DNA of 64,000 nt, taken from positions 326,146-390,145 of the forward strand of contig NZ_KB905817.1 of assembly GCF_000381025.1 (NCBI RefSeq), written 5' to 3'. Positions within the stretch are counted from its first letter, which is position 1. Every line of letters starts with the position of its first letter. The notes under the pieces were generated by a model, which ran no database searches, was not told the origin of the DNA, and saw only the letters and a list, made by a program, of their open reading frames with translations. Source of the stretch: Streptomyces sulphureus DSM 40104. Its GTDB lineage: Bacteria; Actinomycetota; Actinomycetes; Streptomycetales; Streptomycetaceae. The position numbers and the translations under genes were made by a program. Shown piece by piece: positions 7,901-17,203 of this stretch.

Positions 7901-8923
7901 TTGCATCGCGCCGTGCGAGAGCAGAGAGCCCAGCAGTACCCCGAAGAACCTCCGGACGAGGCGGCCCAGGGGAAGCCGCCCGGTTCGAGCGCCGACGGCG
8001 GGTCCCAGGACCGCTCGGCGCGGCGGGCCGTCACCGTCTTCCCCGTCCTCGTCCTTGTGGCGGGTGCCCTCGGGTTGGTCATGCCCGGCACCTTCGCGGG
8101 GGGCGGCGACGCGGTGCCCTACCTGCTCGGGATCGTCATGTTCTGCATGGGCGTGACGATGACCGTCGACGACTTCAAAGGGGTCGCCAAGCGGCCGTGG
8201 GCGGTCGCGCTCGGGCTGGTGGCGCACTACGTGATCATGCCGGGGCTCGGATGGGGCGTCGCGCACGCGCTCGATCTTCCTCCGCAGCTCGCGGCCGGCG
8301 TCATCCTCGTCGGATGTGCCCCGAGCGGGACGGCCTCCAACGTCGTCACCTACCTCGCGCGCGGGGACGTGGCGCTCTCGGTCTCCGTGGCGACCGTCTC
8401 GACGGTGGTGGCGCCGCTCGTCACGCCGCCGTTGACACTGCTCCTCGCCGGCGAATATCTGCCCGTCGACGCGGGGTCGATGGTCGCGGACATCCTCAAG
8501 ACGGTGCTGCTGCCGGTCCTCGCCGGGCTCGTGGTGCGGCTGCTCGCCGGGCGGTACGTGACGAGGGCGCTGCCGGCCCTCCCGTGGCTCTCGGCCCTGA
8601 CGATCGCCGCGATCGTCACGGTGGTGGTCGCAGGGAGTGCGGACGCGATCAAGTCGGCGGCGGCGCTGGTGATGCTCGCCGTCTTCCTCCACAACGGGCT
8701 CGGGCTCGGGCTCGGTTACGCGGCCGGGCGGCTCTTCCGCCTCGGGGAGCCGAGCAGCAGGGCGCTCTCGTTCGAGATCGGCATGCAGAACTCCGGGCTC
8801 GCAGCTTCGCTCGCGAGTGCGCACTTCAGTCCGCTCGCCGCGCTGCCGGCGGCGATCTTCTCCGTCTGGCACAACGTCTCGGGTGCGCTCGCCGCGGCGT
8901 GGTTCTCCCGCAGGGGACGCTGA
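7901..8923 (+). CDS. bile acid:sodium symporter (BASS)-family transporter
   Basis: A 340-residue membrane protein with about ten hydrophobic helices. Family signatures: FCMGVTMTVDDFKGVAKRPW, then GVILVGCAPSGTASNVVTYL (the crossover-helix motif of BASS/ASBT transporters) and later EIGMQNSGLAASLA, the second crossover. Members carry organic anions such as bile acids, pyruvate or pantoate with sodium; the substrate here is unknown. The first 40 residues are charged and unlike the family, so the true start may lie downstream of the TTG at 7901, which has GGAGG just before it. It is followed by an aldo/keto reductase gene. Confidence 0.9.
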   Translation: MHRAVREQRAQQYPEEPPDEAAQGKPPGSSADGGSQDRSARRAVTVFPVLVLVAGALGLVMPGTFAGGGDAVPYLLGIVMFCMGVTMTVDDFKGVAKRPWAVALGLVAHYVIMPGLGWGVAHALDLPPQLAAGVILVGCAPSGTASNVVTYLARGDVALSVSVATVSTVVAPLVTPPLTLLLAGEYLPVDAGSMVADILKTVLLPVLAGLVVRLLAGRYVTRALPALPWLSALTIAAIVTVVVAGSADAIKSAAALVMLAVFLHNGLGLGLGYAAGRLFRLGEPSSRALSFEIGMQNSGLAASLASAHFSPLAALPAAIFSVWHNVSGALAAAWFSRRGR

Positions 8924-8998
8924 GCCGCGCGGGAATCCGGCCGCCGGGCTCGCACGTTGGGGTTGCAGAAACTTTCCAGCAGAAGCGAGGAGTCCCGA

Positions 8999-9862
8999 TT
9001 GAGTACGACCCCACCGGCGCACGCCGCCGGCACCCTTGCCCTCGGCGGCGACCTGCCCGTGCACCGACTCGGGTACGGCGCGATGCAGCTCACAGGACCC
9101 GGCGTCTGGGGCGAACCGAAGGACCCGGACGAGGCGGTCCGGGTGCTGCGCCGCGCCGTGGAGTTGGGCGTGGACTTCGTCGACACCGCCGACTCCTACG
9201 GCCCGTTCGTCAGCGAGCGCCTCATCCGCAAGGCCCTCCACCCCTACCGGGAGGGACTCGTCCTCGCCACCAAGGGCGGGCTGACGCGCGCGGGGCCCGA
9301 CGACTGGCGTCCCGTCGGGCGGCCGGAATACCTGCGTCAGCAGGCGGAGTTGAGCCTCAGGCACCTCGGTGTCGAGCGCATCGACCTCTACCAGCTCCAC
9401 CGGATCGACCCGCAGGTTCCGGTCGCCGACCAGCTCGGGGAGCTGGCCCTGCTCCAGCAGGAGGGCAAGATCCGGCACATCGGGCTCTCCGAGGTGAGCG
9501 TCGAACAGATCGAGGAGGCGCGGAAGCACGCGACCGTGGTCTCCGTGCAGAACCTCTACAACCTCGCCCACCGCGCGGCCGAGGACGTACTCGACTACGC
9601 CGAGCGCGAGGGCCTCGCCTTCATCCCGTGGTTCCCCATCGCGACGGGTGAACTCGCGGCGCCCGGCGGCCCGTTGGAGGGCCCGTCGAAGGACCACGGC
9701 GCCTCTCCCGCGCAGCTCGCGCTCGCGTGGCTGCTGCGCCGCTCCCCCGCGATGCTGCCGATCCCGGGGACGTCCAGCGTGGGGCACGTGGAGGAGAACA
9801 TCGAGGCCGCACGGATCGCCCTGAGCGAGGACGAGTTCAAGGCGCTCGCCGAAGCGGTGTGA
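8999..9862 (+). CDS. aldo/keto reductase
   Basis: An NADPH-dependent reductase of 287 residues. The catalytic tetrad is visible in order: Asp and Tyr in VDFVDTADSYGP, Lys in VLATKGG, His in DLYQLHRID. The nucleotide-binding end reads PIPGTSSVGHVEENIEAA. It resembles the YajO/pyridoxal-reductase-like subgroup. TTG at 8999 is chosen because GAGGAG sits seven bases upstream; a longer frame to 8957 adds 14 atypical residues. The gene follows the BASS transporter by 75 bases. Substrate not predictable. Confidence 0.9.
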   Translation: MSTTPPAHAAGTLALGGDLPVHRLGYGAMQLTGPGVWGEPKDPDEAVRVLRRAVELGVDFVDTADSYGPFVSERLIRKALHPYREGLVLATKGGLTRAGPDDWRPVGRPEYLRQQAELSLRHLGVERIDLYQLHRIDPQVPVADQLGELALLQQEGKIRHIGLSEVSVEQIEEARKHATVVSVQNLYNLAHRAAEDVLDYAEREGLAFIPWFPIATGELAAPGGPLEGPSKDHGASPAQLALAWLLRRSPAMLPIPGTSSVGHVEENIEAARIALSEDEFKALAEAV

Positions 9863-10003
9863 GGCGGCCCCGCCCGTGCCGTGGCAACCTGCGGCGCGAC
9901 GTCTGCGTCCGCCGTGTCAGACCACAGCCCCCTGACACGGCGGGCGCAGCGGCCACTACGCTCGGCCGCACGCCCGAGAATCCGCCACAGCAACGGAGGC
10001 CCG

Positions 10004-10438
10004 ATGGCTCAGCACGCTGCACCCGCACTCGCCCGTCTGCTCGCGACCGCCGGTACAGGTCACTTCGTCGCACCCCGCGTCTTCGAGGGGATCGTCCCCA
10101 CGAGGCTGCCGGGCACGGCGCGCACGTGGGTCTACGCGAGCGGGGCCGTGGAGCTCGCGCTGGCGGCCGCGGTCGCCCATCCCAGGACGCGTGCGCTCGG
10201 CGGGGCTGCCGCCGCCGGGCTCTTCACCGCCCTCCTGCCGGCCCACGTGAAGATGATGAGGGACTGGCGGGACAGGTCCACCGCGCACAAGGTGATCGCC
10301 TACGGCCGGACGCCGCTGCAAGCACCGCTGGTGTTCTGGGCGTTGGAGGTCTCGCGCCGGGCCCCGCAGGAGTCCCTCCGCCCCGGTCGGCTGCTGAAGC
10401 GGCTGTCGGCGAGGAACAGCGGGGCCGCGAGCAGCTAG
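10004..10438 (+). CDS. small DoxX-like integral membrane protein
   Basis: A 144-residue protein with about four hydrophobic segments (ALARLLATAGTGHFV; VELALAAAVA; AAAAGLFTALLPAH; APLVFWALEVS). The layout, with a charged AHVKMMRDWRD loop before the last helix, resembles DoxX/DoxD-type membrane proteins common in Streptomyces. ATG at 10004 has GGAGG five bases before it. It converges on the yccF gene with almost no gap. Function unknown. Confidence 0.7.
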   Translation: MAQHAAPALARLLATAGTGHFVAPRVFEGIVPTRLPGTARTWVYASGAVELALAAAVAHPRTRALGGAAAAGLFTALLPAHVKMMRDWRDRSTAHKVIAYGRTPLQAPLVFWALEVSRRAPQESLRPGRLLKRLSARNSGAASS

Positions 10439-10439
10439 C

Positions 10440-10841
10440 TCACCACCCGGCGAACCGCTGGTCCGACGGGACCACCTGGCGGCCGAACGGCATCAGGGAG
10501 ACGGGAATGAGCTTCAAGTTCGCCCAGCCAAAAGGAATGCCGATTATGGACAGGAAAAGAGGGATGCTGGTGAGAATGTGGCCGATCGCCAGCCACCAGC
10601 CGGCGAAGACGAGCCAGATGACGTTGCCGACGCAGGAGGGGCTCCCCGCGTCCCGCCGCTCCACGGTGGTGCGGCCGAAAGGCCAGAGCACGTAGCCGGC
10701 GATCCGCCCTGCTGCTATGCCGAACGGGATCGTCACCACGAAGACAAAGCAGATCAGCGCCGCCAGCGCGTAGCCGAGCGCCATCCAGATCCCGCAGAAG
10801 ATGAGCCAGAGCAGGTTCAGCACCAGTTCGATGAGCTTCAC
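10440..10841 (-). CDS. YccF-domain inner-membrane protein
   Basis: A 133-residue protein with two copies of the YccF domain: LWLIFCGIWMALGYALAALI with TIPFGIAAGRIAGYVLWPFG, then IWLVFAGWWLAIGHI with IGIPFGWANLKLIPVSLMPF. The repeated hydrophobic segment plus [IT]PFG and PFG motifs define the family, whose function is unknown. GTG at 10841, after AGGGGAA, gives the family N-terminus; the frame is open to 10982 but that extension is atypical. Confidence 0.85.
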   Translation of the reverse strand: MKLIELVLNLLWLIFCGIWMALGYALAALICFVFVVTIPFGIAAGRIAGYVLWPFGRTTVERRDAGSPSCVGNVIWLVFAGWWLAIGHILTSIPLFLSIIGIPFGWANLKLIPVSLMPFGRQVVPSDQRFAGW

Positions 10842-10998
10842 CGCGGTTCCCCTCGCACTTCCCCGTCTCCCGGGACCTCCGGGGACGGCCTCGACCGAGC
10901 TTTCCACGCGGCTCGGACACACCGGCCACGTCCGGGCAGTTTCGCGCCACCCGAAGTGAAGGACGTCAACGCCCCTGGGCACGGTTGCCGGTTGGCCG

Positions 10999-11859
10999 TC
11001 AGTGCCGGCCGGCCATCCGCTCCAGCCTGGCGATGCGCTCGCCCATGGGCGGGTGGGTGGAGAAGAGCTTCGCCATGCCGTCGCCGCGCCGGAAGGGGTT
11101 GGCGATCATGAGATGGCTGGAAGTCTCCAGCCGGGGCTCGGGCGGGAGCGGGAGCTGCTGGGTGCCGGCCTCCAGCTTCCGCAGCGCGGAGGCGAGCGCG
11201 AGCGGGTCGCCTGTGAGCTGGGCGCCGGAGGCGTCGGCCTCGTACTCCCGGGAGCGGGAGACGGCGAGCTGGATGAGCGAGGCGGCGAGCGGGCCGAGCA
11301 GCATGATCAGCAGCATGCCGAGGAGGCCGGGCCCCTCGTCGTCGTCCGAGCGCCCGAAGGGGATCAGCCAGGCGAAGTTGACGAGGAAGACGATCACCGA
11401 GGCGAGCGCTCCCGCCACCGAGGAGATGAGGATGTCGCGGTTGTAGACGTGGCTGAGCTCGTGGCCGAGGACGCCCCGCAGCTCGCGCTCGTCGAGGAGG
11501 CGGAGGATGCCCTCGGTGCAGCAGACCGCGGAGTGCCGCGGGTCGCGACCGGTGGCGAAGGCGTTGGGCGCCGCCGTGGGCGAGATGTAGAGGCGGGGCA
11601 TCGGCTGCCGCGCGGCTGTCGAGAGTTCGCGGACGATGCGGTAGAGCCCCGGCGCCTCGAACTCGCTCACCGCGCGCGCCCGCATGGAGCGGAGCGCGAT
11701 GCGGTCGCTGTTCCAGTACGCGTAGCCGTTGGTGGCGAGCGCCACGACGACGGCGACGACGAGGCCCGTGGTGCCGAAGAGGCTGCCGATCCCCACGATG
11801 ACGGCGGAGAGTCCCCCGAGGAGCAGGGCCGTCCTCAGCCCGTTGTGCCTGCGGTGCAC
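10999..11859 (-). CDS. htpX: HtpX-like membrane zinc metalloprotease (M48)
   Basis: A membrane-bound M48 protease for quality control of membrane proteins. The zinc motif is HELSH in GVLGHELSHVYNRD, with the third ligand in SREYEADASGA. N-terminal transmembrane segments (TALLLGGLSAVIVGIGSLFG and TGLVVAVVVALATN) and an internal pair after the HExxH site match HtpX. GTG at 11859, after GGAGGG, gives 286 residues, the usual size; the longer frame to 11913 adds a non-membrane stretch. It is transcribed in the same direction as, and just downstream of, the nuo operon, a layout I recall from other Streptomyces chromosomes. Confidence 0.95.
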   Translation of the reverse strand: MHRRHNGLRTALLLGGLSAVIVGIGSLFGTTGLVVAVVVALATNGYAYWNSDRIALRSMRARAVSEFEAPGLYRIVRELSTAARQPMPRLYISPTAAPNAFATGRDPRHSAVCCTEGILRLLDERELRGVLGHELSHVYNRDILISSVAGALASVIVFLVNFAWLIPFGRSDDDEGPGLLGMLLIMLLGPLAASLIQLAVSRSREYEADASGAQLTGDPLALASALRKLEAGTQQLPLPPEPRLETSSHLMIANPFRRGDGMAKLFSTHPPMGERIARLERMAGRH

Positions 11860-12013
11860 AGTACGCCCTCCAGATGGTGCAGCAGGGGAACCCTGTGCCG
11901 GGTGCCGTCCCACCGGTCGGTGGGTCCTTCACGTAAGCGTCAACGCGACGCAGCCGCGGTCAGTTCCCGTTCCCCCGTGCGTGGCAGCTCACGCGAACCA
12001 GCCGGTCGGGCCA

Positions 12014-13558
12014 CTACAGCAGCGCAGCTCCCGCGAAGCGGAGGATGAGCTGCGGCGCCCCGGAGAGCGCGAGGCCCAGGAGCGCGGTGCCGGCGACGGC
12101 GAGCGTGAGGGGCGCGGCCGTGCGCGCCGGCCCCGGCGCGGGGAGCGGCGGCCCCTCGGGGGCGCGCGCGAAGAGGACGGCGGTCCACCGGAGGTAGTAG
12201 GCGAGCGCGATCACGACGTTGACGGCCATCACGGCGGCGAGCCACCCCAGCCCTGCATCGACGGCGGCCCGGAAGACGGTGACCTTGGCGAAGAGGCCGA
12301 CGAGCCCGGGCGGCAGACCCGCGAGGCAGAGCAGGAAGAAGGCGAGGAGCAGCGCCGTCAGCGGGGCGCGCGTCCCGAGCCCGCGGAGGTCGGAGAGCCG
12401 CAGCCCGCCGCCGCGCCTCACCAGCGCAACGCAGGCGAAGGCACCGAGGTTGACCACGCCGTACATGAGCGCGTACGCGACCGTCGCGCCCACCGCCTCC
12501 CCCGGCTCGTCGGCGTACGCGGCGGCGGCGAGCGGTACGAGCAGGTAGCCGGCCTGCCCGACGGACGACCAGGCGAGCAGCCGCACCGCGCTGTCCGCTG
12601 TCCCGGCGCGCTGGCGGAGCGCGGCGACGTTGCCGACGGTCATGGTGAGCGCGGCGAGGGCGGCGAGGAGCGGCCCCCACACGTGCCCGTAGGACCGGAA
12701 CCCGAGGACGGTGACGAGCGCGAGCCCCGAGAACCCGACCGCCTTCCCGACGACGGAGAGGTAGGCGGCGACGGGCAGCGGGGCGCCCACGTACGTCTCG
12801 GGGACCCAGAAGTGGAAGGGGACGGCGGCGGTCTTGAAGGCGAAGCCGACGAGGGTGAGCGCCGTCCCCGCTGCGGCGAGCGTGCTCAAGCGGGGGTCGG
12901 CGGTGGGGAGTTCGCGGGCGATGTCGGCGAGGTGGAGGCTGCCCGTCGTCGCGTAGACGAAGCTGACGCCGAGGAGGAGGACGGCGGTGGCGGTGACCGA
13001 GGAGACGAAGAACTTGAGCGCGCCCTCGGAGCTGCGCCCGTCCGAGCGCCGCAGCGCGACGAGCGCGAACGACGGCAGCGAGGCCACCTCCAGCGCGACG
13101 ACGAGCGTCGCGAGGTCGCGCGAGGCGGGCAGCAGGGCGGCGCCCGCTGAGGCGGCGAGCAGCAGGAACCAGAACTCACCGCGCGGCAGATCCTCGTCCT
13201 CGACCGCCGTCATCGACATGCAGGCGACGACCAGCGCCGCGCCGAGGACGAGGAGTTGGACGGAGAGCGCGAACGCGTCGGCGGTGTAGCCGCACGGCCC
13301 CGCGCCGCCGTCGAGGCAGAACGTGGCGCGTCCCTCGCCGACGAGCGGGAGCAGCGAGAGCAGTGCGAGGGCGAGTCCGGCTGCCGCGGTCCAGCCGAGG
13401 AGCCGCTTGCGCGTTCCTTCCAGGAAGAGGTCGGCGACGAGGACGCCGACCCCGAAGAGCGCGGCGAGGAGCGGCGGTGCCAGCGCCGCCCAGTCGATCG
13501 ACTGCACGGCGCCCGCGGCGAGCGCGGTGCCGGGGGACGCTGCGTCGGTGGCGGTCAA
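12014..13558 (-). CDS. nuoN: NADH-quinone oxidoreductase subunit N
   Basis: A 514-residue antiporter-like membrane subunit, last of the operon. Typical motifs include KFFVSSVTATAVLLLGVS, GFAFKTAAVPFHFWVPETYV (conserved Lys and Pro of the proton-path helix) and AWSSVGQAGYLLVPLA. The frame is open upstream through nuoM, but the TTG at 13558 overlaps the nuoM stop (TTGA) and gives normal NuoN length. It would be one of three proton-pumping subunits of the complex I membrane arm. Confidence 0.95.
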   Translation of the reverse strand: MTATDAASPGTALAAGAVQSIDWAALAPPLLAALFGVGVLVADLFLEGTRKRLLGWTAAAGLALALLSLLPLVGEGRATFCLDGGAGPCGYTADAFALSVQLLVLGAALVVACMSMTAVEDEDLPRGEFWFLLLAASAGAALLPASRDLATLVVALEVASLPSFALVALRRSDGRSSEGALKFFVSSVTATAVLLLGVSFVYATTGSLHLADIARELPTADPRLSTLAAAGTALTLVGFAFKTAAVPFHFWVPETYVGAPLPVAAYLSVVGKAVGFSGLALVTVLGFRSYGHVWGPLLAALAALTMTVGNVAALRQRAGTADSAVRLLAWSSVGQAGYLLVPLAAAAYADEPGEAVGATVAYALMYGVVNLGAFACVALVRRGGGLRLSDLRGLGTRAPLTALLLAFFLLCLAGLPPGLVGLFAKVTVFRAAVDAGLGWLAAVMAVNVVIALAYYLRWTAVLFARAPEGPPLPAPGPARTAAPLTLAVAGTALLGLALSGAPQLILRFAGAALL

Positions 13559-15186
13559 CGGGTCACTCCTGGCAGGAAGTTCTGCACGGCGGGGTCGGTG
13601 AGTCCGAGCAGCGCCGCGGGCCACAGCCCGGCGAGGACGGTGAGGACGGCGAGCGGCGTCCAGGCGGCGAACTCGTGGGCCCGCACATCGGTCAGTGTGT
13701 GGAGCGGCGGCTGCGCGGGGCGCCAGCCGTCCTGCTCGCTCTTCGCCGGCGCCTGCGGCTTCGGGTCGCCCATGCAGACGCGGCCGACGACGAGGAGCAG
13801 GTAGGCCGCCGTGAGGAGGGTGCCGAGCCCACCGAGGGCGAGGAAGACGAGGTAAGCGGGGCGGCTCAGTCCGTCGGCCGGGTGGTAGGCGCCGAGCAGG
13901 GCGAGCATCTCCCCCCAGAATCCCGCGAGTCCGGGGAGCCCGAGGGAGGCGACGGCACCGAAGGCGAGGAGCCCGCCGAGGCGGGGGGCGCGCGCGTAGA
14001 GGGCGGCGCCCGTGCGGCCGGCGAGCGCGTCGAGGTCGGTGCTGCCCGTGCGGTCCTTGACGGCGCCGACGAGGAAGAAGAGCAGCCCGGTGATGAGGCC
14101 GTGCGCGACGTTGGCGAAGAGCGCGCCGTTGACGCCGGTCTTGCTCAAAGTCGCAATGCCGAGGAGGACGAAGCCCATGTGCCCGACGGAGGAGTAGGCC
14201 ACGAGCCGCTTGAGGTCGCCCGCGGCGCCGCGGCGCACCAGCGCGAGGCAGACGAGCGAGCCGTAGACGATGCCGACGGCGGCGAACGCGGCGAGGTAGG
14301 GCGCGAAGGTCTGCATCCCCTCGGGCGCGGCCGGCAGCAGGATGCGGACGAAGCCGTAGGTGCCCATCTTCAGCAGCACCCCGGCGAGGAGGACGGAGCC
14401 GACGGTCGGCGCCGCCGTGTGCGCGTCGGGGAGCCAACTGTGCAGCGGCCACATCGGCGTCTTGACGGCGAGCCCGAGTCCGACGGCGAGGACGGCGAGG
14501 AGCTGCGCGGTGTGCCCGAGGCCCGCGCCGTGCGCCTCGGCGAGGCGGACCATGTCGAAGGTCCCGGCACCGAGGCCGAGCACCAGCAGCCCGAGCAGCA
14601 TGACGAGCGAGCCGAGCACGGTGTAGAGGACGAACTTCCCCGCGGCCGCGGTGCGTTCGCGGCCCTGCGCGTCCCCGCCGCCCCAGCGCGCGATGAGGAA
14701 GTACATCGGGACGAGGACGGTCTCGAAGGCGAGGAAGAAGAGCACCAGGTCGAGCACGGCGAAGGTGGCGAGGGTGCCGGTCTCCAGAAGGAGGAGCAGC
14801 GCCACGAAGGCCGTGGGCGTCGGCCCTGCAGGCGGCCTGAAGTAGGCGTGGAGCGCGCAGAGGAAGGTGAGCAGCGCGGTCAGCACGAGCAGCGGCAGCG
14901 AGACGCCGTCGACGCCGAGGTGGAGGCGGACGTCGAGTGCGGGGACCCAACTGGCGTCGGTCTGCGCCTGCATGGTGCCGGAGCGCGTGTGGTCGAACCC
15001 GGCGGCGAGGGCAACCGTGAGGACGAGCACGACGCCCGTGACGAGGACACCGTGCCGCAGCACCGCCTGCTCGGGCGAGCGTCCGCGGAGCCCGGGCGGA
15101 GCCGGGAGCAGCGCGGCGGCGGCCCCGAGGAGCGGCACGGCGACGACGGCGAGAAGCAGGATCTGGAGCACGGTCTCGTCGATCAC
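13555..15186 (-). CDS. nuoM: NADH-quinone oxidoreductase subunit M
   Basis: A 543-residue antiporter-like subunit of the complex I membrane arm. Recognisable parts: LHLGVDGVSLPLLVLTALLT, PMYFLIARWGGGD, KFVLYTVLGSLVMLLGLLVL, VKTPMWPLHSWLPDAHTAAP (the hallmark Lys helix) and AYSSVGHMGFVLLGIATL. GTG start at 15186, four bases after the nuoL stop. Its stop overlaps the nuoN start. Proton translocation is known for the family. Confidence 0.96.
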   Translation of the reverse strand: MIDETVLQILLLAVVAVPLLGAAAALLPAPPGLRGRSPEQAVLRHGVLVTGVVLVLTVALAAGFDHTRSGTMQAQTDASWVPALDVRLHLGVDGVSLPLLVLTALLTFLCALHAYFRPPAGPTPTAFVALLLLLETGTLATFAVLDLVLFFLAFETVLVPMYFLIARWGGGDAQGRERTAAAGKFVLYTVLGSLVMLLGLLVLGLGAGTFDMVRLAEAHGAGLGHTAQLLAVLAVGLGLAVKTPMWPLHSWLPDAHTAAPTVGSVLLAGVLLKMGTYGFVRILLPAAPEGMQTFAPYLAAFAAVGIVYGSLVCLALVRRGAAGDLKRLVAYSSVGHMGFVLLGIATLSKTGVNGALFANVAHGLITGLLFFLVGAVKDRTGSTDLDALAGRTGAALYARAPRLGGLLAFGAVASLGLPGLAGFWGEMLALLGAYHPADGLSRPAYLVFLALGGLGTLLTAAYLLLVVGRVCMGDPKPQAPAKSEQDGWRPAQPPLHTLTDVRAHEFAAWTPLAVLTVLAGLWPAALLGLTDPAVQNFLPGVTR

Positions 15187-15190
15187 GGGG

Positions 15191-17203
15191 TCACGCTCCT
15201 GCGGTTCCGGTGGCGGCGACGACGGCGGCGACCGCGAGGACGACCGAGCCGGCGACGAGCACGGCGAGGTACGTCTGGAGGTTGCCGGTCTGCGCGCGGC
15301 GTACGAGGGCGCCCAGCATCCGCGAGCCGCGTCCGGCGCCGCGCACGTACGCGTCGACGACGTCCCGGTCGAGCATCCGCGCCAGCCGGGAGGCGGCGAG
15401 GACGGGCCGGACGGCGACGGCGCGGTAGGCGGCGTCGAGGCGGAACCCCGCCTCGGCGGTGGTGTGCAGGGGGCCGAGGAGCAGCCGTCCGGGGTCGGCG
15501 CTCGCGGTACCCGGCGCGAGCGCGGTCGTGTGCCGCCAGGCGCCGTAGGTGACGACGGCGCCGACGAGGGCGACGCCTGTGGCGAGGACCGAGGTGGTGA
15601 GCGTCGGCGCGAGCGTCGCGCTGTCGAACCACGCGGGGAGGGCGTCGAAGAGCAGGCCGAAGGCGAGCGTCGGGACGGCGAGGGCCCAGAGCACGACCGT
15701 CATGGCGGCGGGCTGGCGCCTTGCCCGCGGCTGCGAAGGCGGGGTGTCCGGCAGCGAGTTGGGCTCGTCGCCCGGTGGGTCCTCTTCGATCGCGCCGACG
15801 CCGGTGGCGCCCGCGGGTTCGGCGGGCGCCGGGGCCTGCGCGCCGGTCCCCCGGAAGGCGAGGAGCCACATGCGGGTCGCGTACGCCGCGGTGAGGAGCG
15901 CCGTGAGGAGCCCCGCGACGAGGACGATCCAGCCGGCGACCGCGGGGACGCCGCTCCGGTGCGCGAGGGCCGCGTGCTCGGCGGCGGCGAGGACGGCCTC
16001 CTTGGAGAAGAACCCGGAGAACGGCGGGATCGCGGCGAGGGCCAGCAGGCCGAGCGTCGTCGTCCAGTAGGCGTCGGGGACGCGGGAGGTGAGCCGGCGG
16101 CGTCCCATCGCGGTGAGCGAGTTGGTGCCCGCGGCGTGGATGAGGACGCCTGCGGCGAGGAAGAGCAGCGCCTTGAAGGCGCCGTGCGAGAGCAGGTGGA
16201 AGACGGCGGCGCCGCGGTCGGCTACGGCGAGCGCGCCTGCCATGTAGGCGAGTTGGCTCAGCGTCGAGTAGGCGAGGACCCGTTTGAGGTCGTCCTGCGC
16301 GAGGGCGCAGAGCGCCGCACCCGCCATCGTGAGTCCGGCGAGGACGGCGAGGACGAGGAGCGCGGCCGCGGAGGAGGCGAAGACCGGCAGCAGCCGCGCG
16401 ACGACGTAGATGCCGGCCGCGACCATGGTGGCCGCGTGGATGAGCGCGGAGACCGGTGTCGGGCCGGCCATCGCGGTCGGCAGCCACGTGTGGAGCGGGA
16501 ACAGCGCCGACTTGCCCGCCACCCCGGCGAGCAGCAGCAGCGCGACGAGCGTCGGATGGACCAGCTCCCAGCCGGAGAGCGAGGAGGTGAGGCGCGTGGT
16601 GATGGTGCTGATCCGGAAGGTGCCGGCGTCGGAGGCGAGCGCGAGGATGCCGATGAGGAACGGCACGTCGCCGAGTTTGGTGGTGAGGAACGCCTTCAGC
16701 GAGGCGGAGCGCGCCGCGCGGGTCTCCCAGTGGTGGCCGATGAGGAAGTACGAGCAGACGCCCATCACCTCCCAGCCGACGAGGAGGACGACGAGGTCGT
16801 CGCTGTAGACGACGAGGTACATCGCCGCGCTGAAGAGCGAGACGAGCGCCGCGTAGGAGGGGTAGCGGGGGTCGTCGCGCAGGTAGCTCGTCGAGTAGAG
16901 CTGCACCGCGGTGGCGACGACGCCGACGAGCACGGCGACGAGCGCGGCGAACCCGTCGATGTGGAGCGCGAGTTGGACCGGCAGGTCGGCGTTGCCCGTA
17001 GGGGTGAGCTCGGTCGCGCCGCGGACGGGCGTGCCGCCGCCCTGGCGCGCGGCGACGAGCGCCGCGAGCGCCGCGGCGACCGCCGTCGGCAGCACCGCGA
17101 GCGGGCGCACGAACCCCGGCGCACGTCCGCCGAGCAGCAGTCCGGCGGCCGCGGAGAGGAACGGCAGGAGCGGGACGAGGACGGCGAGGGTCTGGGTGCT
17201 CAC
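15191..17203 (-). CDS. nuoL: NADH-quinone oxidoreductase subunit L
   Basis: A 670-residue subunit carrying the distal proton channel and long lateral helix of complex I. Motifs: LALHIDGFAALVAVLVGVVA, FLIGHHWETRAARSASLKAF, KSALFPLHTWLPTAMAGPTP and LAYSTLSQLAYMAGALAVAD. A Pro/Ala/Gly-rich linker (AQAPAPAEPAGATG onward) interrupts the C-terminal part. The GTG at 17203 overlaps the nuoK stop by four bases, which sets the start inside a longer open frame. Confidence 0.96.
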   Translation of the reverse strand: MSTQTLAVLVPLLPFLSAAAGLLLGGRAPGFVRPLAVLPTAVAAALAALVAARQGGGTPVRGATELTPTGNADLPVQLALHIDGFAALVAVLVGVVATAVQLYSTSYLRDDPRYPSYAALVSLFSAAMYLVVYSDDLVVLLVGWEVMGVCSYFLIGHHWETRAARSASLKAFLTTKLGDVPFLIGILALASDAGTFRISTITTRLTSSLSGWELVHPTLVALLLLAGVAGKSALFPLHTWLPTAMAGPTPVSALIHAATMVAAGIYVVARLLPVFASSAAALLVLAVLAGLTMAGAALCALAQDDLKRVLAYSTLSQLAYMAGALAVADRGAAVFHLLSHGAFKALLFLAAGVLIHAAGTNSLTAMGRRRLTSRVPDAYWTTTLGLLALAAIPPFSGFFSKEAVLAAAEHAALAHRSGVPAVAGWIVLVAGLLTALLTAAYATRMWLLAFRGTGAQAPAPAEPAGATGVGAIEEDPPGDEPNSLPDTPPSQPRARRQPAAMTVVLWALAVPTLAFGLLFDALPAWFDSATLAPTLTTSVLATGVALVGAVVTYGAWRHTTALAPGTASADPGRLLLGPLHTTAEAGFRLDAAYRAVAVRPVLAASRLARMLDRDVVDAYVRGAGRGSRMLGALVRRAQTGNLQTYLAVLVAGSVVLAVAAVVAATGTAGA

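Noticed and set aside
12014..14950. A single 978-residue minus-strand protein spanning nuoN and beyond
   Set aside because: The N-terminal half is an out-of-frame shadow of nuoM (Arg/Pro-rich). The TTG at 13558 overlapping the nuoM stop gives a normal NuoN.
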